64,000 nt of DNA from Primorskyibacter flagellatus (GTDB taxonomy: Bacteria > Pseudomonadota > Alphaproteobacteria > Rhodobacterales > Rhodobacteraceae): NCBI RefSeq assembly GCF_014638275.1, contig NZ_BMFJ01000001.1, positions 1,786,338 through 1,850,337 of the forward strand, given 5' to 3'. The number at the start of each line of letters is the position of its first letter. Within the stretch, counting starts at the first letter, position 1. This document shows positions 1 to 10,016 of this stretch, piece by piece. The translations under genes were made by a program, and so were the position numbers. The notes under the pieces were generated by a model. That model did no database searches, was not told where the DNA came from, and saw only the letters and a list, made by a program, of their open reading frames with translations.

Positions 1-1145
1 AGAGCGTCTACGTGGCGGCACCCGTTGGTCTCCGGGTCGACGTAGAATTTGACACCGCCTGCGGTCGCCCACTGGTGATCGGTGGCGGTGTCCAGCGCCA
101 TTGTGTAGGTGAACCGGCCTGCGCGAAAGCGGGTCGACACGGAAACGGTCGGAGCGGACTCGAAGAAGGTGGAGACCCGAGGGTCCATCATGAATTCGAG
201 CGGGGTCTTGAACCAGTGCCGGGTCGAGATGAATTGGCCGGACACGCCGCCGGTCGCATCGAAGACCTCGCGGCCGTTCTCCGTGTAGGAAGTCCCGGTA
301 TCGAACAGGAACGACTCGGGCTCGCCGTTGTAGCCACTGTCGACTGAGACGTAGGCACCGTTGACCATGCCGGGCGCCGAAACCATCGCGGCCAGAGAGG
401 GGAAACGCCGCGGCATCGTGCGGCCGATCTCAACCGCGACACCGCCGTCGTTCTCGTAGGTGATGATGGAGAGGCCATCGGCGACCATGAAGATGTCGCC
501 ATCGGACGTACTCGCGAGACCGTCCGTGGTATCCGCGTAGATATGCGCGCCAGCAGACACGGCCGCGAGGATCGTCGCTTCCAGCAGAGCGCGGCCCGAG
601 GCGGCGTCGGCGGCGGCGTTCGCTTCCGAGACCGCGGCGGCGGCGGCTGACGCTGCGGCGGATTCGGCCCCGGCGCCCAGGTCCGCGACGGTCGGCCCAA
701 ATTCCAGAGCGTCACCAGCGAGGTTTCCGACGAGCACCTTTCCGGGGGAGATTTTAAGAGGCGACAGGGGCTGGAAGAACCTGACGGAGTTCCGGATGCT
801 CCTGCGGTTGTCTGCGGTGGCCGACCAAAGCCGGGCGAGTTCGATGTTCAGTTTGGCAGTGAGGCCGGGGCCGTCGAGGTAATCCGATGCCCGTGACGGG
901 TTCAGGTTCGACTCGATCCAGATGTTGTCTCCGATCTCCAATGGCGCGTCGAAAGTGATCGAGGCATTGTCGTCGAAGCCGTCGACGAAGTTCGCCGAGA
1001 GCGTCCAGTTGGTCGCCGGGACGGAGTTGACGAAGACATCCACACTGTCCGCGTCGAAAAGCCGGAATGACAGGTCGAACGGCCCCGCAGTCGCAGAGGC
1101 GAGCGTTACGACAGTGAAGCGGGGTGCGGTTGAGAGCGTTGCCAT
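1..1145 (-). CDS. Phage tail fibre, T7 gp17-like N-terminus (partial)
   Basis: An open frame runs from an ATG at 1145 off the left edge of the window, giving about 381 visible codons. The first 140 or so residues look like the T7 gp17 N-terminal domain that fixes the fibre to the tail: a short beta-rich start (MATLSTAPRFTV) and the segment ARLWSATADNRRSIRNSVR, which is typical of the family. An Ala-rich stretch at about residues 160-190 is a probable coiled-coil shaft. The rest is likely the receptor-binding part, but its end is missing. It is the last visible gene of the leftward structural operon. The T7-type fibre agrees with the tubular tail proteins upstream. Confidence 0.8.
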   Translation of the reverse strand, partial: MATLSTAPRFTVVTLASATAGPFDLSFRLFDADSVDVFVNSVPATNWTLSANFVDGFDDNASITFDAPLEIGDNIWIESNLNPSRASDYLDGPGLTAKLNIELARLWSATADNRRSIRNSVRFFQPLSPLKISPGKVLVGNLAGDALEFGPTVADLGAGAESAAASAAAAAVSEANAAADAASGRALLEATILAAVSAGAHIYADTTDGLASTSDGDIFMVADGLSIITYENDGGVAVEIGRTMPRRFPSLAAMVSAPGMVNGAYVSVDSGYNGEPESFLFDTGTSYTENGREVFDATGGVSGQFISTRHWFKTPLEFMMDPRVSTFFESAPTVSVSTRFRAGRFTYTMALDTATDHQWATAGGVKFYVDPETNGCRHVDA

Positions 1146-1190
1146 GCGAGAGACTTCGCTCAGCCCCTGCACAACCCCAATGCACAGTGG

Positions 1191-1712
1191 TCAGACCGAC
1201 CGGAACGCCAAGATTTTGATGGTATAGGTGTCGGACCCGATTGCGCCGCCCGACATGTTGAAGAAGCGGATCGTGACGGTATCGGCGGCAGAAATCCACG
1301 CCTGCCAGGTCAGGCCGTCAGGAAGAAGCTCAGCGAACGAGACCGCGAGGTAATCCCCGGCGACGATACCTGTGACGGTGGCGGTCAGGTTTTCCCCGGC
1401 TCCGTCTGCGGTCCCTACCGTCGTGAGGTCTGCCGTTGCGCGATAGACCTTCTGGATCTTCCCGGCCTCATCGAACGACAACTCCGTGGTGATCTTGGCG
1501 CTCACCAGCGTCGCAGTGCTCACGGTCAGGTCGTTGATTTCCGATGTGCTGAAATTGTGGTTCCCGCCCTCGCGCGCGACACCTTGGAGAACCTGGGCGC
1601 GGGTGGCGCGCCTGGCCGGCGTCGACGCGGCCGAGTTGTCGTAGATCAGCAGGAAGTCGTCGTCGGTGACATCCGCCGGTTCGATCGCAGGGAGTTCGTT
1701 CAGTTCGGCCAT
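1191..1712 (-). CDS. Phage tail-associated protein, hypothetical
   Basis: This gene encodes 173 residues and is not recognised as a named family. The ATG at 1712 is chosen because GAGGAG lies just upstream; an in-frame start 27 bases earlier lacks such a site. The protein is acidic at its N-terminus (AELNELPAIEPADVTDDDF) and Thr/Ser-rich with beta-like alternation later, as in tail decorations or fibre adaptors. It lies directly upstream of the tail fibre gene, so a role as fibre adaptor or accessory fibre protein is an inference from position only. Confidence 0.7.
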   Translation of the reverse strand: MAELNELPAIEPADVTDDDFLLIYDNSAASTPARRATRAQVLQGVAREGGNHNFSTSEINDLTVSTATLVSAKITTELSFDEAGKIQKVYRATADLTTVGTADGAGENLTATVTGIVAGDYLAVSFAELLPDGLTWQAWISAADTVTIRFFNMSGGAIGSDTYTIKILAFRSV

Positions 1713-1771
1713 TGGCTCCTCGGAGGTAGGACGGCCCAACCATCCACCCGAGGAGCCTCAGACCCAATGCA

Positions 1772-2341
1772 CTAAGTCATCGATGATTCAGATAAACCGT
1801 GGTTAGCATGAAAGCCATGATGCTCCTCCGCTCGCCACCTTGCGGCAATCGCTTCTGATTTCGTATCAAATCTTCCGAGATGGTATCTCGTCCCTTTCGC
1901 TGTGATGTACGCCAACCAGAGCGATCTTTTCTTGTCGAAATGAACCCCACAAACACCCGTTGTGTTGGTACTTGATAGTTTAAGATTTCTGCAATTTTCT
2001 GCGCGAGACGAAATCCGCAAGTTCGACAGTTTATTGTTTTTCCTATCGTGGTCTTCGTGATCGACTTCTTCTGGCCATTCACCTGTGACCATGACGGCTA
2101 TGACGCGGTGAGCATATAGCCTGTGTTCAAAGACACACCCTTGAAGATAGCCGTTACCTCTGTCGGCCGTGAAGGCCTCTTTGCCTGCCCATCGAGCGTT
2201 CCAAGCTCTCGCCGCTTCATGCGCTGACCTGTAGCCACCTGAAAACATTTCAGGTGAACGGTGTCTCCAAAACAATTTACCCGTCAAAGGATCGTATTTC
2301 AGAAGTCGCCGGAGTTCGCGTTGATCAGGTAGCGGTCGCAT
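1772..2341 (-). CDS. HNH endonuclease with AP2 DNA-binding domain
   Basis: This gene encodes 189 residues from ATG 2341; a TTG six bases earlier is less likely. The HNH core is visible near residues 90-110 (EVDHEDHDRKNNKLSNLR), followed by an AP2-like DNA-binding domain at about 125-165 (TGVCGVHF, then WLAYI and YHLGRFDT). This domain order is typical of free-standing phage homing endonucleases, which cut intronless or unoccupied alleles and spread to the break. It interrupts the virion operon between an internal virion protein gene and a tail gene. Its base composition is visibly more AT-rich than its neighbours, which suggests recent acquisition. Confidence 0.88.
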   Translation of the reverse strand: MRPLPDQRELRRLLKYDPLTGKLFWRHRSPEMFSGGYRSAHEAARAWNARWAGKEAFTADRGNGYLQGCVFEHRLYAHRVIAVMVTGEWPEEVDHEDHDRKNNKLSNLRISSRAENCRNLKLSSTNTTGVCGVHFDKKRSLWLAYITAKGTRYHLGRFDTKSEAIAARWRAEEHHGFHANHGLSESSMT

Positions 2342-2365
2342 CGTCAAACGATACCGTTTTCCCGA

Positions 2366-4831
2366 TTATGATCCACCAAAAATTCCGCTCAAGTTCGGGC
2401 CTCTATGAGGAAGAGGGCTTCCGGGCATCCAAAAAGACCCGTTCCCGGTCGAGTTCTGTTGCAGGGTGGCCTTCTTCTTGAAGTCCTTCTCCGCGTCCGG
2501 GTCGAGAAGCCGAACCATCTGGTCGGCGACGAGCCTGTCGAAGGCGGGCCCGATCAGCGGCGTCTGACCCATCGGCGCGTACCGCTTTACCGCGGTCCCG
2601 AGCTCCTTGCCGAAGTTGGTGTCCTCGCCGGTCGCAAACTGGTAGGCGTTCTTGATCGTGAGGTTCCAGGCGTCCTGCGCGAGCTGCGGCATCGGGCCGG
2701 AGATGTAGGAGGCGAAGCCGCCACCCCAATTCGTCTGACCGGCTGCGATGATGTCGCCCATGATTGCGAGACCGCCGCCTTTGAGCGCGGCCTTCGCCAT
2801 GAACATCGGGTCATCCATAGGCATCGGGTCGTTGCCCTTGATGAGTTCCCCGAGTTGGAGAGCGATGGCGCCCATAGCCGTGGCGCCCGCGACCATGTTG
2901 GCGGCATAGCCGATCTTGCCGGCAATCGTCGGCTGTTCGGCGATGCGGCGGTACTGGCCGACCATGAACGTCATCGTGAAGGACTTGAACATCAGCCCGG
3001 ATTTCCAAACTTCGTAAACGAGCGTTCCCGGAGGCGCGTCATAGGCGGCTGCATCAAATCGACCTCGCGCCATGAGGTTCTGTGTCGGCACCGCGTATTC
3101 GGTCTGTTCTTCGATCATCCCTTGGATTTTGAAGAACAATTCATCAGCCAATTCGGGCTTCATCGAGGTGGTCTCGCGCCACCAGAGGGGGTCAACGAAG
3201 GTGGCGCCGTTGCCAGCCGTGAACATGTTGGCGGGGTCGGTGAGATCGGCCCATTCCCGCTCCGTTACCTTCGCATCCCTGAGCAGCTTGCCGATCGGGT
3301 GATCCACCTCAGCGAGAGGGCGGCCGGAGAAGCTGGCCATGACACCCTGCATCTCCCATTGGAAGGCCATGCGCCCGGCATCCGTCCATCCGGACAGTCC
3401 CTGAATTCGCATCGAGGCGCTGGACAGGCGTTCAGCGATCTCCGCCGGCGGCACCTCGCTCTGGAACCGCGCCAGAGCGATACCGGGATCAGCCAGGGTC
3501 TCCGCGATCCAGTGCGCCCGAAGCGCGTCGGCGCCGGTCAACTCGGTCTTCATCAGTTCGACGTGCCGGGAGAGGACGTTAACGGGGTTCATCCCGATCG
3601 CCTGTGCCGCCATCCGCATGGTGTTGAGGTCCGATACCGAGGCCACGATTGCGCGGTCGAGAAAGGCCGAAGTCAGGATGTGCCGGGTGCTGGACATGAA
3701 GACGGAGACGTACTCCTGCCAGAGCGATTCCGGGGCGCCGCCGCCGCTCTGAACCCGGAACATGCGCTGCGCGAGATTGCCGTCTCCTGACACCCGGTCC
3801 CCGTCCATCCCCTCCTTGCGCGCGCGCTCCATCGCAAGCTGCTGCTGATACTCGACACCCATGCCGGGGTTCGGCCCGAATTCCCGCATCGACACGATGT
3901 CCCGCGCCATCTTGTGAACGTGGCCCATCAGGCTCTTGAAGGGATCACCCGTACCGTACCGCTGGTTGTAGTCGATCCAGGCGTCGGCATCGACGAAATG
4001 CAGGTAGCGATGCTCCGCCCGGCGCTTGTAGAGGGCCGAACCCTGCGGCCTGCCATAGACGGCCTCGCGGCTGTTCTTGCCATAGGTGATGTTGTCGAAA
4101 ATCTCCCGCAGAAACTCCCGTTTCACCCGGTCGCTCGGGGGAGGTCCGCCTTCCTGCTGGAACGGCTTGCCGGTGAGGTGATCTTCGATCTGGTCCCATT
4201 TGAGCAGGCCCTCGACATCGCCATACCACCGTTCGAAACCAGCCTTCACGATCGCACGGCGGCTGTGGGAATGGGGGAGGCCCCAATTGTCCAGCTTGCC
4301 GATGGTCCCGCCGGCGGCGTTGAACATCAGGCGCATGTCTTCCAGCGCCTCGCGGATTCCTTCCGCCAGTGCCGCGGCGCTGGCGTCTCCGGTCGGCTGG
4401 CCATGCATCTCTCGCACCAAGTTCTTCATCTGCGCGGGGTTGGTCACGCTGCCAAGGAGGTTCCGGTGATGCTGCCGGAGAAAGTCTGCCAGCCGCGAGT
4501 TGAACCGGCGGACGAGCGCACGGCTCTGGTAGTCCAAGGATTCGACAGTGCGTGACTGGTGCTTGGATAGATCGGTGGCTGCGTTGACGCCGCGAGCCAG
4601 CTTCCGGTTGTTCGCGATCCGCGCCATGTAGACGTGCCGCTTCTCACCGAATTCCTTCCGAAAGGCCTCTTTGACATCCTCCGCCGCCATGCTTTCGGCG
4701 TCGTGCCGGCCGTAGCCCTGCCGCTCATAGCGGTCGGACATGTCCCGCCACATCCGCTGCGCCCGCTCGCCGCGTTCGCGATCCGCTTCACCGCCGCCCA
4801 TGGCGGTCTCCATGCAGTTGAAGAAACTCAT
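2366..4831 (-). CDS. Large internal virion protein
   Basis: This gene encodes 821 residues. The start at 4831 overlaps the stop of the upstream gene (ATGA), which supports it over an in-frame start 24 bases earlier. It is the third of three very large proteins placed between tail tubular protein B and the tail fibre, the position of T7 gp14-gp16, which are ejected to form a DNA channel across the cell envelope. The N-terminal third is charged and helical. The region around residues 640-730 has hydrophobic Gly/Ala-rich helices (AANMVAGATAMGAIAL) that could insert in membranes. No enzymatic motif was seen. The internal-virion role is inferred from size, order and composition. Confidence 0.75.
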   Translation of the reverse strand: MSFFNCMETAMGGGEADRERGERAQRMWRDMSDRYERQGYGRHDAESMAAEDVKEAFRKEFGEKRHVYMARIANNRKLARGVNAATDLSKHQSRTVESLDYQSRALVRRFNSRLADFLRQHHRNLLGSVTNPAQMKNLVREMHGQPTGDASAAALAEGIREALEDMRLMFNAAGGTIGKLDNWGLPHSHSRRAIVKAGFERWYGDVEGLLKWDQIEDHLTGKPFQQEGGPPPSDRVKREFLREIFDNITYGKNSREAVYGRPQGSALYKRRAEHRYLHFVDADAWIDYNQRYGTGDPFKSLMGHVHKMARDIVSMREFGPNPGMGVEYQQQLAMERARKEGMDGDRVSGDGNLAQRMFRVQSGGGAPESLWQEYVSVFMSSTRHILTSAFLDRAIVASVSDLNTMRMAAQAIGMNPVNVLSRHVELMKTELTGADALRAHWIAETLADPGIALARFQSEVPPAEIAERLSSASMRIQGLSGWTDAGRMAFQWEMQGVMASFSGRPLAEVDHPIGKLLRDAKVTEREWADLTDPANMFTAGNGATFVDPLWWRETTSMKPELADELFFKIQGMIEEQTEYAVPTQNLMARGRFDAAAYDAPPGTLVYEVWKSGLMFKSFTMTFMVGQYRRIAEQPTIAGKIGYAANMVAGATAMGAIALQLGELIKGNDPMPMDDPMFMAKAALKGGGLAIMGDIIAAGQTNWGGGFASYISGPMPQLAQDAWNLTIKNAYQFATGEDTNFGKELGTAVKRYAPMGQTPLIGPAFDRLVADQMVRLLDPDAEKDFKKKATLQQNSTGNGSFWMPGSPLPHRGPNLSGIFGGS

Positions 4832-7083
4832 TCCGTCTCCCTCTTGCGGCCGCACCAGTTCATGATCTCAAGGAAGTCGTCATCCGCGTCGAGTTCGTCG
4901 AGGACCGCAGAGGCTGACCGTGAACCTTTCCCATCGCCAACATCGACTCCGATGTCACCTTCCTCAGCGATCTCCTCCCGCATGTAGGTGGAGACCGTCT
5001 CCCGGTAATCCTTGGTCTTGGGATCGGAAGGATCGGAGAACAGGTCGGATTGGAGGCGGGCCCCGGTGTCGAACAGGCCCTCATCCGCCGCCGCGTTGCC
5101 GCCGCGCATCGGGGCGTTCTGTCGGGCTTCCAGGCGATCACGGTCGGAGACCGGCGCCACGCCGTCGATCAGGGTTTGGTCGCCTGCTGCCGTGCGCTCC
5201 GAAGCTCTTTCAGGCGCGCGATCCCCTTCGCCGCCCGCTCCCCGGCCGCCCGCTTCTCCGGCGTCAGGTCCGGGTTCTGCATCGCCTTGTCCAGCCGCCC
5301 TTGCAGGCTGTCCAGACGGCTGATCTGCTGTTCTGCCTTCGACATGATCGACCTCGCGTTCGAGTGCCCGTTCTATCAGATATTCAGGATCACCGCCACG
5401 CTCTTGAAGAACGCCGACGATTTCCCTGATTTCGGCCTCCGTGAGGATGTCCGCGAATTCGTTGTCGCGCATCCATTCGTAGAAGCCTGCCTCGATGTCT
5501 GCCTGATAGGTCTCTGGATTGTTGGCTTTGTGCGCCTCGATGTCCACGAAATAGCGGCCTTCCGGCTCCATGTCGTAGTAGTCGTCGAGGGCAGACCGAT
5601 CCGCCCACTTGTCCAGCTTTGCCTGATCGCTGTCGGCTTGCTGCCGATAGACCAGCCAAGAGTCGTCACCGTTGATGTCGCGGGCGAGGACATCGAGAAA
5701 CCCGTCCCGGTCGAGATACATCCCATCGTCCGAGATTCCGGCGGCCGCGCTGATCCCAGGGAAGTCCTCCTCCCACTCGGATGCGACCAGATTGTCGAAG
5801 TCCTTGCGGCCTTTCCGGGAGAACAGGCCAGGTGAGCTCTTGTGGGTGATCCCCCTGTGCCGGAGTTCGGCGGCGGCGAACCCATCGGGGTGAACCTGCA
5901 TACTCTCTTTCCCGAGACCGAGATGCCGGTTCGGATCGGTCTTGTTGGGTCGTCCGGACTGCTTGAGGCGCGTTGAGAGAGGCTTTCGGGCGCTCGAAAC
6001 CGGGATGTCGTCGATCTGTTGTTGAGCGCGCGCGACTTCCGCGGCCTTGCCTTCCTCCATCTCGCGCTCATATGCGAACCGCTCCTCCTCGCTGATCCCG
6101 TCAGGAAGGTCTTCCAGAGGATCAGTGAGAAGCAGGGGTTCCCGCGTCGGGTTTAGCGGGTTCTCAAGGATGTAGGGCGGCTCAGCCTCCGCCTCATCCA
6201 TCAGGCGTTCGATCTGACCGAAGGGTTGAGAGGTGTCGCTGGTGATGATGTCTTCGACCTCATCTACCATGGCCTGCGCCCGGATATCGGTCATTCCGGG
6301 CACAGCGGTCTGGTTCCTGCCGCGCCAGTAGACGTAGCCGCGCCGCGCACCCTCGACGGCTCCGCCAAGGATTCCGCCGGCCGCCGCCGCCATCGCGAGT
6401 TGCGAGACCACATCCGGATCGGGGATGTCCAGCCGCTCCGCCATGGAAAACTGAGACGGCATGAACGCGGCCTCCGCCGCCATGTTGATCGCAGCCTCGC
6501 GCCCCATAACCCGCACCAGAGACCCGGAACCGCCGCCGAAGAACATGAATGGCAGGTTCTTCACGTCCGCCGTGATCCCGACCATGCCACCAAGAAACTC
6601 TGCGGCGCCGCGACCGGACGGCATCATGTCGAGGATCTGCTGCGCCTCCTCGTATTCGGCTTGCAGCCTGGCATTCACCTTGGCCTCTATCGCCTCATCG
6701 GTGATCTCGAATCCGGTCCAGTCGCCCGGTGCCGCGGTCTTCGCCTCATCAGCCATCTTGAACAGCATGTCCTCGAAGGACCGCAGCATGTGGGCGGATC
6801 GGCGTTCGTAGAGCATCGGGAGGTTGGAGATCAGGTTCTCGGACAAACCCTCTCGCTCAGCCCGCTCGGCCACCGCGTCAACTCCGAGACGGTCGACGAT
6901 CTCCCACCCGGTCTCGGCGCGGACAGAAGATGTCTCGCGAAAAGCCCGGAAGTTGGCGTCGTTCTCCATTGCGGCGGAGGAGGTCGCGGCGCCAAGGCCG
7001 TCCCAGAGGTCGGGGAGGTCAGCCTTAGGATTGTTGGCCTTGATCTGGGGCGGTGTTGCGGGGCCGTTGAGGAAGAAGGTCAT
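4828..7083 (-). CDS. Large internal virion protein, modular
   Basis: This gene encodes 751 residues and overlaps both neighbours by four bases, so it is part of a tightly coupled internal-protein cassette. Residues about 155-250 are Gly/Ala/Met-rich and hydrophobic (GGMVGITADVKNLPFMFFGGG), possibly membrane-active. A very acidic central part (about 285-350) and a disordered Gly/Ala/Glu linker (about 595-635) divide it into modules. The segment between them (about residues 365-560) looks like a separate globular domain that I do not recognise. The position matches T7 gp15/gp16-type ejection proteins; no catalytic motif is evident. Confidence 0.72.
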   Translation of the reverse strand: MTFFLNGPATPPQIKANNPKADLPDLWDGLGAATSSAAMENDANFRAFRETSSVRAETGWEIVDRLGVDAVAERAEREGLSENLISNLPMLYERRSAHMLRSFEDMLFKMADEAKTAAPGDWTGFEITDEAIEAKVNARLQAEYEEAQQILDMMPSGRGAAEFLGGMVGITADVKNLPFMFFGGGSGSLVRVMGREAAINMAAEAAFMPSQFSMAERLDIPDPDVVSQLAMAAAAGGILGGAVEGARRGYVYWRGRNQTAVPGMTDIRAQAMVDEVEDIITSDTSQPFGQIERLMDEAEAEPPYILENPLNPTREPLLLTDPLEDLPDGISEEERFAYEREMEEGKAAEVARAQQQIDDIPVSSARKPLSTRLKQSGRPNKTDPNRHLGLGKESMQVHPDGFAAAELRHRGITHKSSPGLFSRKGRKDFDNLVASEWEEDFPGISAAAGISDDGMYLDRDGFLDVLARDINGDDSWLVYRQQADSDQAKLDKWADRSALDDYYDMEPEGRYFVDIEAHKANNPETYQADIEAGFYEWMRDNEFADILTEAEIREIVGVLQERGGDPEYLIERALEREVDHVEGRTADQPSGQPARAAGQGDAEPGPDAGEAGGRGAGGEGDRAPERASERTAAGDQTLIDGVAPVSDRDRLEARQNAPMRGGNAAADEGLFDTGARLQSDLFSDPSDPKTKDYRETVSTYMREEIAEEGDIGVDVGDGKGSRSASAVLDELDADDDFLEIMNWCGRKRETE

Positions 7084-10016
7084 TCAGCCAGACCTCCTGT
7101 GGATGCTCCTCCTCTGGCAGACCTTTTTTTCGCGTAGTCCTCGGCCTCTTTTACCGTGGCAAACCTCGGGAACTTCTTCCCACTGACCTCCTCGTATTTC
7201 TTTGCGAAAATTTGGGCTTGCTCATCCGTCATCTGTACAGACGTTCCGTCCTTACGAAACCACAGAGAAGGGATGTTCCAATACCCACCGTCAGGAGCAT
7301 CATTCGTGATCTCGATCTCAGTCGAGAAAGTGCCGTCCTTGTTGTCGCGTGGTTGGTGTTTTGCAGAATCAAACGGTTCCAAAGGTAAGGAGGTCTTAGG
7401 TCGCGAAGAATTCTCAGCCTCCATCAGTTTCTTGGGATCGAAGAAGAAGACGTTACCGTCTGCATCCTCAGCGTTCAGGACCGACGAGCCCGAGATGATT
7501 TCCATGCGGTAGAGATTGCCGGCCGCCGGCACGATGCGGATGTTTCCGTCGCCCACGTATTTCGGAGGGATCGGCTTTCCATTGTAGAGCGGAGGCCCGC
7601 CCTCGAACCCTTCTCGGGCGGTCGCGGCCGTCCATGCGGCATCGTCAGTCGTGAACGAACCGAGCAGCGCGGCGCCCATATTCGCCATGCCCGCAGCAAA
7701 ACCCTTACCCTCATGCGGGAGGCCCCGCATGGATTTCCGGATCGCAGCGTCAAGGTCTTCCCCGGAAACACCGATGGGAAGAAGGGTGTCGTGATCCATC
7801 ACCTTCTGCACGCCACCGGTGAGCTGACCGCGCTTGTTCTTGGCCTGTCCCAGTGCAGTCTGCACCGCCTTTGCCATCAGTTCCGTCGCCGCGTCCGACG
7901 TGGGCTCGATCGTGCGCGCCGCGGGATCAGCCGCGTAGATCGCCTGCGCCGCCGCCATGACCTCCGATTGGGCGGCAATCGCGCCGGGGACACCCTTGAA
8001 GGCGTTGGCGGCCGCTCTGCTGAATTGCCCGACCTGATCGGCCTTGGGAGGCACCCGGACCAACCCCTCGGCCATCATCTGCTGACCGCGCAGGATGGTG
8101 GCAGCGAGGGTCGGGTTTCCACCCAGGGACATCATCTTGCCAACGAACATGGTCACGTCGTCCGCGTCGATCTCATCGAAGACCCGGACGGCATCCTCTC
8201 CGAAGCCACCGACGATTGCGTCGGCCATGGCGGCGCGCAGTTCAGGGGGAGTTTCAGCCCCCATGAAGGACTGGATGCTCTCCGCCTCCTCCTTGGTGAG
8301 GTAGGCGCGGGTGTCGGTGTAGCCCTTCTCGAACAGGTCGTTCATGTAGTCGCGCCGGTCAGTCAGGGCCCGGACGAATTTCTCCGGCTCATCGGGTGTC
8401 AGGTTCGGCAGCGCCGGCGGCGGATCGGACTTCATCACTTCGAAGGCGCGCGCCGCGGGGTCATCGTCCCATGCCTTCTGGTTGGCGGCGGCGACGGTGC
8501 GCGCGGCGTCCACGATGTCGAGTTGCCATTCCTCGGCGACCTCCTCTGCCGCCATGCGCGCGACCGCCTGGGCCTGTTCTGAGGGGGTCATCTCAAGGAA
8601 TTCCGGCATATCGTCGCGCAGAGCGAGGAATGCTTGCGCCTCGCGCGCGAGTTCCGGGTGATCCGCCATGACCTGCGGATCGAACGCCATCTCCTCATCC
8701 TTGACCGACGCGCCGTTCTTGGCGCCCCTGATGATGAGGTTGAGATGGTCGCGGGACTCGGCGGTCGCTTCGCGGCGCTTGCGTTCCCGCGAGGCCTCGG
8801 CCGCCCGGCGGGTCTTGATGAAGACGTTTGCGGACTGTTCCTCGGTCCAGTGGACGCCGGGAAGCGCCTCACGCGCCTGCAAGACGCCATCGAGAGCGGC
8901 CTCGGCCTCCTTGATCGCGGTCTCGTCGCCGGACACGATCGCGTCTTCCAGGGTGGTCGACCAGCGTTCGACAAGCGCGGCGGAGGAGTTGTTCGCCCGG
9001 TTCCGGATGTCGCGCTGTTTCTCCTCCATGATCCCGAGTTGCCGGCGGACCATCTCCTTTTCCAGAACCCCCCTGATCTCGGACTTGTAGTCCTGCGGCG
9101 CCGCGTCGACGATCTGGTCGACGTAGCTTTGCGCGGCCGCGGCGAAGCCCTCGGGGTTGGCGATGTACTGCGACGACATCTGCATGATGTCGGAGAGGCC
9201 CTTGTTGTAGACCTCCGAGACGTAGGCGACCTGCGCCGCCGCGTTGTGGGCTTGGAGAATTTCGCCCGAGTACGGGGAGTAGAGCCTGGCTTCGAGTTCG
9301 CCATTCGAGCCGCGGATCATGACGGAGGGTTCAGAATTGCCCTGCGTCGATACGGTCCCGGACTGCCCCATGGCCGCCATGAATTTCTGACCGTAGACTC
9401 CCACGGTGGTCCCGTGGACATCCTTCCGGCTGTTTTTTCCCACGCCGCCCGGCCCGGCGAACCATGCCTGTGCGGCACCCGCTTCACCGAACCGCTCGAC
9501 ATACCCGCCGAACTTGGCGTCGAAAATCTGGTCCTGAATGTCGTCGCTGGCCAGGAACTCATCGGCTGAGACGGTTCGACCAAGAACCTCCTGCGACCAT
9601 GGGCCGATGTTGGCCTCCATGATCTGATACTTGCCAAGGGCCCGACCGAGTTTCGGGTGACGAGCGCCGATTGCGCGGTATCCGCCACTGCCGGCGCTCT
9701 CGATGGAAGCAATAGCCTCCCGGTATTGGAGGTTCTTCCCCTTGCCGATCGCGGACATCGCGTCGTTGGCGATCTGCTGGCTTTCCGAGATCGGCTCGGA
9801 AACAAGACCTTTCGTCTCCCCGAACCGCTTCCGGGCTTCCTGGCGTCCAGCTTCGGCGCCCCGCTCCGTCATGATGTCGGTGGCGACCGGCGCGACCCGA
9901 TCATAGAGCGCGTTCAAACCCTGGGCGAGAAAGCGGAAGGCCCCTCCCCCATCCGGTGCGACCTGACGGAAGTTGGAGAGCGGGTTCTCCCGGACGATCT
10001 TGCGGATTTGCGCCAT
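7080..10016 (-). CDS. Internal virion protein with lytic transglycosylase-like domain
   Basis: This gene encodes 978 residues. The start at 10016 overlaps the stop of the upstream gene by ATGA. Near residues 100-200 lies an SLT/goose-lysozyme-like segment: IASIESAGSGGYRAIG supplies the Glu after a helix, then LGKYQIMEANIGPW and later AQAWFAGPGG, the usual order of family 1 transglycosylases. In T7 the equivalent activity (gp16) locally opens peptidoglycan during genome ejection. The remaining 750 residues are helical and Ala/Glu-rich. The C-terminus (about 890-975) has a small conserved-looking module (GTFSTEIEIT, SLWFRKDGT) seen in many podoviral internal proteins. Confidence 0.85.
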   Translation of the reverse strand: MAQIRKIVRENPLSNFRQVAPDGGGAFRFLAQGLNALYDRVAPVATDIMTERGAEAGRQEARKRFGETKGLVSEPISESQQIANDAMSAIGKGKNLQYREAIASIESAGSGGYRAIGARHPKLGRALGKYQIMEANIGPWSQEVLGRTVSADEFLASDDIQDQIFDAKFGGYVERFGEAGAAQAWFAGPGGVGKNSRKDVHGTTVGVYGQKFMAAMGQSGTVSTQGNSEPSVMIRGSNGELEARLYSPYSGEILQAHNAAAQVAYVSEVYNKGLSDIMQMSSQYIANPEGFAAAAQSYVDQIVDAAPQDYKSEIRGVLEKEMVRRQLGIMEEKQRDIRNRANNSSAALVERWSTTLEDAIVSGDETAIKEAEAALDGVLQAREALPGVHWTEEQSANVFIKTRRAAEASRERKRREATAESRDHLNLIIRGAKNGASVKDEEMAFDPQVMADHPELAREAQAFLALRDDMPEFLEMTPSEQAQAVARMAAEEVAEEWQLDIVDAARTVAAANQKAWDDDPAARAFEVMKSDPPPALPNLTPDEPEKFVRALTDRRDYMNDLFEKGYTDTRAYLTKEEAESIQSFMGAETPPELRAAMADAIVGGFGEDAVRVFDEIDADDVTMFVGKMMSLGGNPTLAATILRGQQMMAEGLVRVPPKADQVGQFSRAAANAFKGVPGAIAAQSEVMAAAQAIYAADPAARTIEPTSDAATELMAKAVQTALGQAKNKRGQLTGGVQKVMDHDTLLPIGVSGEDLDAAIRKSMRGLPHEGKGFAAGMANMGAALLGSFTTDDAAWTAATAREGFEGGPPLYNGKPIPPKYVGDGNIRIVPAAGNLYRMEIISGSSVLNAEDADGNVFFFDPKKLMEAENSSRPKTSLPLEPFDSAKHQPRDNKDGTFSTEIEITNDAPDGGYWNIPSLWFRKDGTSVQMTDEQAQIFAKKYEEVSGKKFPRFATVKEAEDYAKKRSARGGASTGGLAE

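Noticed and set aside
188-1299. Minus-strand frames of 175 and 181 codons near the left edge
   Set aside because: Both overlap the tail fibre frame that is open from 1145 to the edge and has the T7 gp17-like start; their products are Arg/Pro-rich shadows.
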